5,594 nucleotides of DNA from Candidatus Methanoperedens sp. Its GTDB lineage: Archaea > Halobacteriota > Methanosarcinia > Methanosarcinales > Methanoperedenaceae. The first letter of the stretch is position 1; every line of letters starts with the position of its first letter. The position numbers were made by a program, and so were the translations under genes. The stretch lies in NCBI GenBank assembly GCA_026552835.1, contig JAPMTY010000112.1, positions 1 through 5,594 on the forward strand. Reading direction: 5' to 3'. The notes beneath the pieces are model-generated. The model worked only from the letters and a program-made list of their open reading frames with translations, did not search any database and was not told where the DNA came from. This document shows positions 1 through 5,342 of this stretch, in pieces.

Positions 1-125
1 ATATTAACAATATCTCCCTCAACGAATTCCTGAATCGCCCTGCTTATCGGAGATAATCCTTTCTCTCTGACTGTTTTCCTGAGTTTATACCTTGATTTCC
101 TTCTTGTTCCGTGGGTCTTTGCCAT
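1..125 (-). CDS. rpl21e: Large-subunit ribosomal protein L21e (5' part, runs off the window)
   Basis: The 41 complete codons encode a basic N-terminus beginning [17 protein letters not shown] and continuing with [13 protein letters not shown], the recognisable start of archaeal/eukaryotic L21e, a protein of the 50S subunit absent from bacteria. Full archaeal L21e proteins are a little under 100 residues, so roughly the first 40% is here. The ATG at 125-123 is preceded by a clean GGAGG six bases upstream, the strongest Shine-Dalgarno in the window. This fits an internal operon gene: only 27 bases separate it from the pus10 stop. pus10 next to rpl21e is, from memory, a known archaeal arrangement. 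The identification is firm; the C-terminal part cannot be judged. Confidence 0.95.
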   Translation of the reverse strand, partial: MAKTHGTRRKSRYKLRKTVREKGLSPISRAIQEFVEGDIVN

Positions 126-131
126 AATTTT

Positions 132-136
132 CCTCC
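132..136 (-). promoter_or_regulatory. Shine-Dalgarno site of rpl21e
   Basis: GGAGG on the minus strand, separated by six bases (AAAATT) from the ATG of rpl21e. It is notable because the minus-strand genes trmY and the small Cys-rich protein lack such a site and appear leaderless. The contrast suggests rpl21e is translated from within a polycistronic message. Confidence 0.85.
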
Positions 137-152
137 GAATATAAGTATTATT

Positions 153-1388
153 TTATCCTACTTTTATCACTTCAAGTTCTATAACCTTTGCCTCGCTTCC
201 GATTATTGAAGCAACGCTGGGTACAGTACGTCCGCCATCGCCAGAAACCAGTTCCTTGACATAGAGCCCTCCTTCACAATTGACAACGAGGACTGCGGTA
301 TTTGTTTCAAATGATTCCAGATCAACCGAATGAACTTTACGCATCCGTTCAAGGTCGGCACGCCTGTGAAGCACTCTGGTGGGTGTTTTCTGTTTGATGA
401 TAGTCCCGCCTAATATGTCAATGCATGATTTAAGTTTTTCCTCTGTTGTGCCATGTACAATTTTAAGACGATACACCTTATCGGCTTTCATTGATTTTAA
501 CTGTTCAACCGTTTCGCTTTCAACGAATTTAAGGCCAAGCACCTCGATTTTACCTTCTGCTTTGCTGTTTATCTCCCTTCCGAGCGCTTCAAGGTCTAAC
601 TTGCGCACATGAGGTTTCTTCGCCTCGACCACGAACGGCCTGCCGTCACCAAGCATCAGCGCGTCTATGTCCTCACGCCCTGCGCCGTGAAAAGCAGTAT
701 CCTCGCTCCGCGCGGCAGCCATAAGATGTGGTTTGATAAGTTCATCCACCGATTCCTGGTACATTTTTCCCGTATTGTCGCATCTCTCGCAGCCTTTTCC
801 GCCGCACTCCCTGCACGGCCACCTGGTCTGGGGAATCCCGCGAATGAGTTTCCTGTACCTGCCGTATATGTACAAAGAATTTATTTCAACATCTACGGAA
901 TCATTCTCAAGGTCAAGAAGCGCCACGATTTGCGGTTTTTTGAGGTTTGCCTTTTTGCCCGTAATTTTTTCGACACGTTTTCCGACTTCCCTGTTCAATT
1001 CTGTTTTAAGGGGCTCGGCAAACGTTGTCCCGCTTTGCGCCCAGATGATTTCTTCATTCTCGGCTAACAAGCCTGTAACTTTCGTTCCTACAAGAAAATT
1101 GTCGTATTCATAATCAGATAGCGCAGAAACTGCTTTTTCAGCCCATGAATCAAGATGAGTAAAGAGGTTATTGCATACCCAGCATTTGTTTTGGGCGCTC
1201 TTTGCAAGCTCTTCATGCAATGTATCATCTTTTTCCGCGCCTGCCTGCATTGCAAGTGTGATTCTTAAGGATTTTCCCCGCTGGTCGTTGCCTAATCCGG
1301 TTGAGAGTTTTGCGAACTGCCTGCCGAGGCAGTGGTCGCATATTGGGCCTTCGTGCAGGATTTTGCGGGCTGTGTCAAGAATTGTCAT
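153..1388 (-). CDS. pus10: tRNA pseudouridine(54/55) synthase Pus10
   Basis: A 411-residue protein matching archaeal Pus10 throughout. In archaea this enzyme isomerises uridine to pseudouridine at positions 54 and 55 of the tRNA T-loop. Visible landmarks: the N-terminal zinc site CDHC (Cys17, Cys20) with CWVC (Cys69, Cys72), attached to the THUMP-containing RNA-binding part; a second DnaJ-like cysteine cluster CRECGGKGCERC (192-203), typical of archaeal Pus10; the catalytic-domain motif GAGREDID (235-242), which contains the catalytic aspartate (Asp240 or Asp242; the alignment decides); TPTRVLHRRAD (335-345); and near the C-terminus YVKELVSGDGGRTVPS (376-391), the family's late catalytic-core motif. 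Length is normal. The gene lies 24 bases downstream of trmY and in the same frame, and 27 bases upstream of rpl21e. There is no good Shine-Dalgarno. A TATA-like ATATTTAG overlapping the trmY stop could be an internal promoter, but this is weak. Confidence 0.96.
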   Translation of the reverse strand: MTILDTARKILHEGPICDHCLGRQFAKLSTGLGNDQRGKSLRITLAMQAGAEKDDTLHEELAKSAQNKCWVCNNLFTHLDSWAEKAVSALSDYEYDNFLVGTKVTGLLAENEEIIWAQSGTTFAEPLKTELNREVGKRVEKITGKKANLKKPQIVALLDLENDSVDVEINSLYIYGRYRKLIRGIPQTRWPCRECGGKGCERCDNTGKMYQESVDELIKPHLMAAARSEDTAFHGAGREDIDALMLGDGRPFVVEAKKPHVRKLDLEALGREINSKAEGKIEVLGLKFVESETVEQLKSMKADKVYRLKIVHGTTEEKLKSCIDILGGTIIKQKTPTRVLHRRADLERMRKVHSVDLESFETNTAVLVVNCEGGLYVKELVSGDGGRTVPSVASIIGSEAKVIELEVIKVG

Positions 1389-1412
1389 CCGGCTCTCAAT
1401 ATGCGCTGTGTT

Positions 1413-1997
1413 CTAAATATGTTTCTCTAACCTGTCCATCTCATTATGCAGTATGACGATGCAGTGGTCGGCATGCAGGGAAAGGGGTCCCACGCTCACT
1501 ACCTCATTCTTATATCCCTCAATTAATTTCTCCTCGTCATCTGTCACTCCAAGATGGTCGCCAAGAACGAACAACGGCTCTTCGAAGCTCTTTCCCCGGA
1601 CATCTTCGCCGTCTTCCCTCAAATAAGTTATTTTCCGGTTCAATTCACTCAAAAGGCCGCCCAAATCCCCTTTCCTGATGCTCACGCCAGGCATGGATTC
1701 TGTCCAGAAGTCCTGTGAGTTCTTCTCAAGCGCCTTTTTTATAAGCGAGGCTGCGCTTCTCTCATCCGGGCTCAGGTATCTTACTTCGGCGCCGTTAAAA
1801 CAAATGAGCTTCGACGGGGCAGGTTCTCCCTTCAAAACGAGGTATACGCGAACGTCCCTCCTTAAGTCATGGGATAGGAAAAGCGCAGCATTAATGCATC
1901 TGCAGAGGATGTCCATGCGTCCCGCTGCGCCTGGGAGGTCGTTCAGGGAAAAGGGAGCAGTTACTGCTTTATGACCGAGAATTATGAAGTCTTTCAT
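1413..1997 (-). CDS. trmY: tRNA (pseudouridine(54)-N1)-methyltransferase TrmY
   Basis: A 194-residue SPOUT-class methyltransferase (former DUF358) that uses S-adenosylmethionine to convert pseudouridine 54 of archaeal tRNA to N1-methylpseudouridine, taking the place of ribothymidine. Family signatures: LPGAAGRMDILCRC (21-34), LSHDLRRDV (41-49), LSPDER (75-80), the SAM-site strand-loop FVLGDHLG (143-150), and the C-terminal knot segment LSLHADHCIVILHNEMD (172-188) with the conserved His-x-x-Cys. An in-frame TTG at 2036 would add 13 residues that do not look like family sequence. The ATG at 1997-1995 gives the family's usual N-terminus and has a TATA-like TTTAATAT at -23 to -30, as expected for a leaderless message. 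The adjacent Pus10 makes its substrate. The gene ends in TAG. Confidence 0.95.
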   Translation of the reverse strand: MKDFIILGHKAVTAPFSLNDLPGAAGRMDILCRCINAALFLSHDLRRDVRVYLVLKGEPAPSKLICFNGAEVRYLSPDERSAASLIKKALEKNSQDFWTESMPGVSIRKGDLGGLLSELNRKITYLREDGEDVRGKSFEEPLFVLGDHLGVTDDEEKLIEGYKNEVVSVGPLSLHADHCIVILHNEMDRLEKHI

Positions 1998-2019
1998 ACA
2001 AGCAGAAAAGTCGTGGCAA

Positions 2020-2027
2020 ATATTAAA
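2020..2027 (-). promoter_or_regulatory. TATA-like box of trmY
   Basis: TTTAATAT on the minus strand, 23-30 bases upstream of the trmY ATG at 1997. No Shine-Dalgarno lies between box and start. This spacing places transcription initiation at or next to the ATG, so it supports 1997 as the start and argues against the upstream TTG at 2036, which would lie above the box. Seen directly: the motif and spacing. Inferred: promoter activity. Confidence 0.6.
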
Positions 2028-2077
2028 GGTAGCCAACTCTCAGGACTATTGACTGGAAATCGCATACTTAATGCCAG

Positions 2078-2221
2078 CTATTTCCACTCGTACATTTCGA
2101 CGTGCGGGGTTTCACAGCATAGACAGCTTCCGCATACCACATTTATGGTAAACTGAGGCGCCCCGCAATCTTCGCATGGCGTGCATTCCACACAGCCTTT
2201 CTTACACTGCCGTATGTCCAT
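2078..2221 (-). CDS. Small cysteine-rich zinc-ribbon-like protein (47 residues, unknown function)
   Basis: Not a family I recognise by name. The frame runs from the ATG at 2221-2219 to a TAG at 2080-2078, with an in-frame TAA four codons upstream, so this ATG is the first possible one. Nine of 47 residues are cysteine (6, 10, 13, 16, 19, 30, 33, 35, 36). Cys16-x2-Cys19-Gly, ten residues, then Cys30-x2-Cys33 is a compact zinc-ribbon layout. The extra cysteines at 6, 10, 13, 35 and 36 could bind a second metal or a cluster. There is no signal peptide or membrane segment, so it is probably cytoplasmic. A TATA-like box at -22 to -29 and the lack of a Shine-Dalgarno suggest a leaderless message. 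It lies 43 bases after the DUF998 gene and 80 bases before trmY. Such a cysteine density is unlikely in random frame, so I think it is real. Confidence 0.7.
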   Translation of the reverse strand: MDIRQCKKGCVECTPCEDCGAPQFTINVVCGSCLCCETPHVEMYEWK

Positions 2222-2242
2222 GCTGATGTATTATTTGATTAT

Positions 2243-2250
2243 ACTAAAAA
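2243..2250 (-). promoter_or_regulatory. TATA-like box of the small Cys-rich gene
   Basis: TTTTTAGT on the minus strand in an A/T-rich tract, 22-29 bases before the ATG at 2221. It may start a transcript covering the small Cys-rich gene and possibly trmY. The same T-rich tract lies just after the stop of the DUF998 gene and could double as that gene's termination signal. The sequence is a weaker match to an archaeal TATA box than the one upstream of trmY. Confidence 0.4.
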
Positions 2251-2264
2251 TAAGTTACGGTCGT

Positions 2265-2843
2265 TCAGGTGGACGACATCAAATATCCTCCAAACCCGAC
2301 CGCCCAGAGGAGTACTGGATATGCAATCATCCTCTCCATCCCTCCAGGGCCAAGCCCTGAATAAAATTGAAGCCCAAACAAAGCAAGAGCGGCAAGGCTT
2401 GCAATCCCCAGAATCACTGAGAAATAAGTAAATGGCGATTTAACTAATTTGCTGGCAGCAATTGCTGACAAAGCCGCAAAGAAAAAGGCGATGAACGATA
2501 CGATCAAATGAAGAGTGCCTGTTGTTTCAGGGAACAATCCGACACCGACCGCACCCAGCCCCGAAAGGCCGATCAATATGGATATCAGATAATTTTGGAA
2601 TTCGCGCCAGATGAAATATGAACTCAGGAGGATAAGTATGCCAAGGATGATGACGGATGTGTTAAAGATAAAAGCAGTGGGCTGATAGATAATACAGGTA
2701 TCGCGGCATGTAGCTCCAAGGTCGCTTATGTAATTCCCGGAAACGTTGTATCCGGGATAGAAAATTTCTGCAAGAATCATTCCAATTACGAATTGCACTC
2801 CGCCAACGAACAAGAATGCACCAGCCAGTTCCCTGTTGTTCAT
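2265..2843 (-). CDS. DUF998-family integral membrane protein
   Basis: A 192-residue, very hydrophobic protein with about six predicted membrane helices (roughly residues 6-28, 55-77, 84-104, 109-131, 137-160, 172-190). The loop after helix 1 carries NYISDLGATC (37-46), the hallmark of DUF998 proteins, and GGMERMIAYP (167-176) precedes the last helix, also typical. The biochemical role of DUF998 is not established. Two cysteines, Cys46 and Cys50, sit in the loop after helix 1 and might pair if that loop faces outside. The start at 2843 is backed by a TATA-like TTTTATAC at -24 to -31 and no Shine-Dalgarno. It is the first minus-strand gene after the divergent region, so it may be transcribed alone. 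Nothing ties it functionally to the tRNA-modification genes below it. Confidence 0.85.
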   Translation of the reverse strand: MNNRELAGAFLFVGGVQFVIGMILAEIFYPGYNVSGNYISDLGATCRDTCIIYQPTAFIFNTSVIILGILILLSSYFIWREFQNYLISILIGLSGLGAVGVGLFPETTGTLHLIVSFIAFFFAALSAIAASKLVKSPFTYFSVILGIASLAALALFGLQFYSGLGPGGMERMIAYPVLLWAVGFGGYLMSST

Positions 2844-2866
2844 GAAATGAAAATAGTTGTTTGTGC

Positions 2867-2874
2867 GTATAAAA
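2867..2874 (-). promoter_or_regulatory. TATA-like box of the DUF998 gene
   Basis: TTTTATAC on the minus strand, 24-31 bases upstream of the ATG at 2843 and preceded by an A-rich run (AACAAAAAC) resembling a TFB-recognition element. This is the best archaeal promoter match in the window. It implies a leaderless or near-leaderless transcript. Confidence 0.65.
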
Positions 2875-3037
2875 GTTTTTGTTAGCGGAGACCATGACCT
2901 TCAAAAATTAACGCAACCATGCGCCTGCCCGTCGGCGTGCAAGTGAAGGGGGATGGGTTCTTTTACGGAGAGAGTTCAAGAAATACCTCTAAATTTCGTT
3001 GGCATCCAGTAGATCGAGTTCGCTGTTTGATAGTTCA
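2875..3037. other. Unassigned part of the divergent intergenic region
   Basis: About 160 bases between the promoter of the DUF998 gene and the left copy of the direct repeat. It has a locally G/C-rich patch (about 2918-2957) unlike the A/T-rich promoters on either side. Two short plus-strand frames are open: 2919-3062 (47 codons, ending inside the repeat) and 2953-3012 (19 codons, with a purine-rich AAGGGGG before its ATG). Neither resembles a family I know. I see no tRNA, C/D-box pair or convincing hairpin. It may be a decayed gene or element remnant, or regulatory DNA. Confidence 0.4.
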
Positions 3038-3103
3038 TATCACTTTCACCCCGCTCTCCTAACCCTTTTTAACCATTACGCTCTTTTTACTATCCATGAA
3101 CTT
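3038..3103. repeat. Direct repeat, left copy (duplicated mre11 promoter and start)
   Basis: Aligns without gaps to 3989-4054, with 56 of 66 positions identical by eye. It contains a T-rich TATA-like box and ends in ATGAACTT, the first eight bases of mre11. After that point the two copies diverge completely. This copy therefore looks like a duplicate of the mre11 promoter plus start codon, cut off from its gene and now in front of the BRO/DinD-like gene. Confidence 0.9.
3066..3073 (+). promoter_or_regulatory. TATA-like box in the left repeat copy, probable promoter of the BRO/DinD-like gene
   Basis: TTTTTAAC, 23-30 bases before the vestigial ATG at 3096 and at exactly the same place as the box before mre11. 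If transcription starts near 3096, the BRO/DinD-like message has a leader of about 25 bases, enough to hold its ribosome-binding region. Promoter activity is inferred from the match and spacing. Confidence 0.55.
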
Positions 3104-3119
3104 TAACAAGGGGAAATAA
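3096..3119 (+). other. Vestigial mre11 start forming a seven-codon minicistron
   Basis: The ATG copied from mre11 reads MNFNKGK and then TAA, ending two bases before the ATG of the BRO/DinD-like gene. The AAGGGG at 3108-3113, the only candidate Shine-Dalgarno for the downstream gene, lies inside this minicistron. If the transcript starts at 3096, ribosomes could begin here and re-initiate at 3121, which would couple the two. It may equally be a passive relic of the duplication. Confidence 0.45.
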
Positions 3120-3120
3120 C

Positions 3121-3963
3121 ATGGATCCAAAAGAAGCGCTGGTAGTTTTCGAAGGAGCTAAAATAAGACGAACATGGCATGATAGCCAGTGGTATTTCTC
3201 TGTGGTTGATGTTGTGGAAGCTTTAACAGATAGTCCAACGCCACGACAATACTGGGGCAAAATCAAGGACAGGGAATTTAAACAACTTGAGTTGTCCCCA
3301 ATTTGGGTACAACTGAAATTGCCATCATCCGACGGCAAGAAATACGAAACTGATTGTGCAAACACCGAATCCATGTTCAGGATAATCCAGTCTATCCCAT
3401 CAAAAAAAGCCGAGCCTTTCAAAAGATGGCTGGCAAAAGTAGGATACGAAAGGATACAGGAGATAGAAAATCCCGAACTGGCGCAGGATAGAGCGAAAGA
3501 GTATTACGAACTCAAAGGTTATCCAGAAGACTGGATAGAAAAAAGGCTGCGGGGGATCGCTATCAGGCAGGAACTTACGGATGAGTGGAAAGAAAGAGGA
3601 GTTGACGAAAAAAGAGATTTTGCCATCCTTACAAATGAGATTTCTAAAGCAACTTTCGGGAAGTCGATCAAGGAACATAGAAAAATAAAAAGCTTAGACC
3701 CGATGAATAAAAACCAGAACCTGAGAGACCATATGAACGATTTGGAATTGATTTTCACTATGCTTGGGGAAAAATCTACTACAGAAATCACTAAATCCAG
3801 AGACTCCAAAGGATTCAATGAGTGTTTCGACTCTTCAAAAGAGGGAGGAGAAATTGCAGGAAATGCGAGGAAGGAACTTGAGAAGAAAACAGGAAGAAAA
3901 GTGGTAAGCTCAGAGAATTATCTCAGTATCACAGGGAAAAAAGAAACCAGGAAGTTGAAATAA
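3121..3963 (+). CDS. BRO-N domain protein, DinD-like (DNA-damage-inducible protein D family)
   Basis: A 280-residue, lysine-rich protein. Residues about 8-105 form a BRO-N domain (VFEGAKIRRTWHDSQWYFSVVDVV region), the DNA-binding fold of phage antirepressors and baculovirus BRO proteins. Residues about 165-230 resemble the core of E. coli DinD: FAILTNEISKATFGKSIKEH, then KNQNLRDHMNDLEL, comparable to KNQKILDHMGSTEL in DinD. The tail GNARKELEKKTGRKVVSSEN (247-266) is seen in related archaeal and bacterial BRO proteins. E. coli DinD is SOS-induced and inhibits RecA filaments; whether this protein acts on archaeal RadA is unknown. The start has AAGGGG seven bases upstream. The gene is more A-rich in codon choice than the 5' part of mre11 and sits between two copies of the mre11 promoter, suggesting acquisition. 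It ends in tandem stops TAATGA. Confidence 0.85.
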   Translation: MDPKEALVVFEGAKIRRTWHDSQWYFSVVDVVEALTDSPTPRQYWGKIKDREFKQLELSPIWVQLKLPSSDGKKYETDCANTESMFRIIQSIPSKKAEPFKRWLAKVGYERIQEIENPELAQDRAKEYYELKGYPEDWIEKRLRGIAIRQELTDEWKERGVDEKRDFAILTNEISKATFGKSIKEHRKIKSLDPMNKNQNLRDHMNDLELIFTMLGEKSTTEITKSRDSKGFNECFDSSKEGGEIAGNARKELEKKTGRKVVSSENYLSITGKKETRKLK

Positions 3964-3988
3964 TGACTATTAATCAGAGCAACAAAAT

Positions 3989-4054
3989 TATCACTTTCAC
4001 CTCGCTCCCACAACCATTTTTAACCCTGACGCCCTTTTAACTACCCATGAACTT
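3989..4054. repeat. Direct repeat, right copy (authentic mre11 promoter and start)
   Basis: Partner of 3038-3103, offset by 951 bases, ungapped, with ten mismatches. It runs from just after the end of the BRO/DinD-like gene through the mre11 promoter to the eighth base of the mre11 coding sequence. Because the mre11 frame downstream is intact, this copy is probably the ancestral position and the left copy the duplicate. Confidence 0.9.
4017..4024 (+). promoter_or_regulatory. TATA-like box of mre11-rad50
   Basis: TTTTTAAC at 23-30 bases upstream of the mre11 ATG (4047) with no Shine-Dalgarno in between, consistent with a leaderless mre11-rad50 transcript. The T run could also end transcripts from the BRO/DinD-like gene, so that mre11 is driven from its own promoter. 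Confidence 0.55.
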
Positions 4055-5342
4055 CCTGCACGCGAGCGACTTCCACCTCGGCTATGCCCAATACGGACTC
4101 ATCGAGCGCTTCCGCGACTACGCCCGCGCCTTCCAATCGGTCATAACATACGCCATCGACCACAAAGTCGAATTCATTCTCATCTCAGGCGACCTGTTCC
4201 ACAAACGGAACATAAACGCGCCCACGTATGAACAGGCGTATAAGGTTCTCTCGGAACTCAAAGCGAAAAGCCCTGCCACTGCGGTCTATGCCATCGAGGG
4301 AAACCACGACCTCGCCTTCCACCAGGACGGCAAAAGCTGGCTTGAGATACTCAATTCGCAAGGGCTGCTCAGGCTCATCAGGCTGAAAGAAGCTAATGGC
4401 GTGAAGCTGATGGGCGATTTCGTCGAGCTTGAGAATTTCCGTATTTTCGGCGTGAAATACCTTGGTGCAAGCACAGCTTCAATAATCCCCCAGATTGCAG
4501 ACGAGATAAAAAAAATAAATGCAGAAAGAGGGGAAAAATATACCATCCTGATGATGCATTTTGGCATTGAAGGACAGGTAAAGCAGGAAGTTGCGGGGGA
4601 AATCCCCTATAATTCGCTTCTCCCTCTGAAAGATGCTGTGGATTACCTTGCACTCGGGCATTATCATACGAATTACGAATTGGACGGATGGGTATTCAAC
4701 CCGGGCAGCGTTGAAATGATGTCCTTGAACGAATATGACATGCCAAAAGGATTCTATCATGTCAGGGATAATGGTGCAAAACTCATATCCCCCATTACCC
4801 GCCCGGTCAGGCGCATGAGGCTTGACATGAGCGATATTGCGACTCCCGAAGACCTTTATTCAAAAATCAACGCTAAAATCGAAAGAGAACCTACAATCCA
4901 ATCAGATAAGGCACCGCTTGTCGAACTTATGCTCTATGGAGAGATGAACTTCCCAAAATCCGATGTGAACCTTGAGTGCATCAGGGGTATGCTCATCGAG
5001 CAGTTTAAACCCCTGTGGTCCGAGGTCAAGCTCCAGCGGACAAATTCGCCATACGCCCTTAAAGAGGGGGACGTGCGGGGGCTCACGCGCGAGCAGATAG
5101 AGCTTCGTGTTTTCTCAGACCGGATAAAACTTGATGGGAGGTACAGGGACAATGTGGATGATATCGTAAAGATAATGGTCGAAGTGAAAAAGATGGCTGC
5201 TGCGAATATCGAAGCGAACTCAGTCCTTAAAGAATTGAGATGGAGCTTTGCCAAAATAAAAAGCGCTGCATCAGAAAATAATATCATGACAGATAAGACT
5301 GAAAATCCCCAGCAGACCTTACTTTCACGCATGGGGGGATAA
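4047..5342 (+). CDS. mre11: DNA double-strand break repair nuclease Mre11
   Basis: A 431-residue Mn-dependent 3'-5' exonuclease/endonuclease that, with the Rad50 ATPase, processes double-strand break ends for recombination. All phosphoesterase motifs are present: Asp8 and His10 (DFHLG), Asp49 (SGDLFH), Asn86, His87 and Asp88 (GNHD), His171 (MMHFG), His205 and His207 (GHYH). Their spacing is nearly that of Pyrococcus Mre11. The nuclease domain covers about residues 1-245, the capping domain about 245-345, and the C-terminal helical part, expected to bind the Rad50 coiled-coil base, about 380-431. Length is normal and no catalytic residue is missing. rad50 starts at the base after the TAA, so the two are co-transcribed. 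herA and nurA, often linked in archaea, are not seen upstream. The first 100 or so codons are strongly C-ending, unlike the rest. Confidence 0.97.
   Translation: MNFLHASDFHLGYAQYGLIERFRDYARAFQSVITYAIDHKVEFILISGDLFHKRNINAPTYEQAYKVLSELKAKSPATAVYAIEGNHDLAFHQDGKSWLEILNSQGLLRLIRLKEANGVKLMGDFVELENFRIFGVKYLGASTASIIPQIADEIKKINAERGEKYTILMMHFGIEGQVKQEVAGEIPYNSLLPLKDAVDYLALGHYHTNYELDGWVFNPGSVEMMSLNEYDMPKGFYHVRDNGAKLISPITRPVRRMRLDMSDIATPEDLYSKINAKIEREPTIQSDKAPLVELMLYGEMNFPKSDVNLECIRGMLIEQFKPLWSEVKLQRTNSPYALKEGDVRGLTREQIELRVFSDRIKLDGRYRDNVDDIVKIMVEVKKMAAANIEANSVLKELRWSFAKIKSAASENNIMTDKTENPQQTLLSRMGG

Noticed and set aside
379..1416. Several plus-strand open frames opposite pus10
   Set aside because: They are antisense to a full-length conserved enzyme, resemble no family and have no promoter or ribosome-binding context.
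1995..2036. Longer TrmY start at the TTG at 2036
   Set aside because: It adds 13 residues not typical of the family and lies upstream of the TATA-like box; the ATG at 1997 gives the normal TrmY N-terminus.
2918..2942. Possible hairpin with GCGCC and GGCGT arms
   Set aside because: Only about five pairs including a wobble, an eight-base loop and no following T run, so too weak to call a terminator or structured RNA.
3090..3818. Minus-strand open frames opposite the BRO/DinD-like gene
   Set aside because: The sense frame has clear BRO-N and DinD-like motifs; the antisense translations look like composition artefacts.
3038..4054. Integrated element with att sites or an insertion sequence between the repeats
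   Set aside because: No integrase, transposase or terminal inverted repeats lie between the copies, and the repeats are degenerate; the duplication is reported but not called a mobile element.
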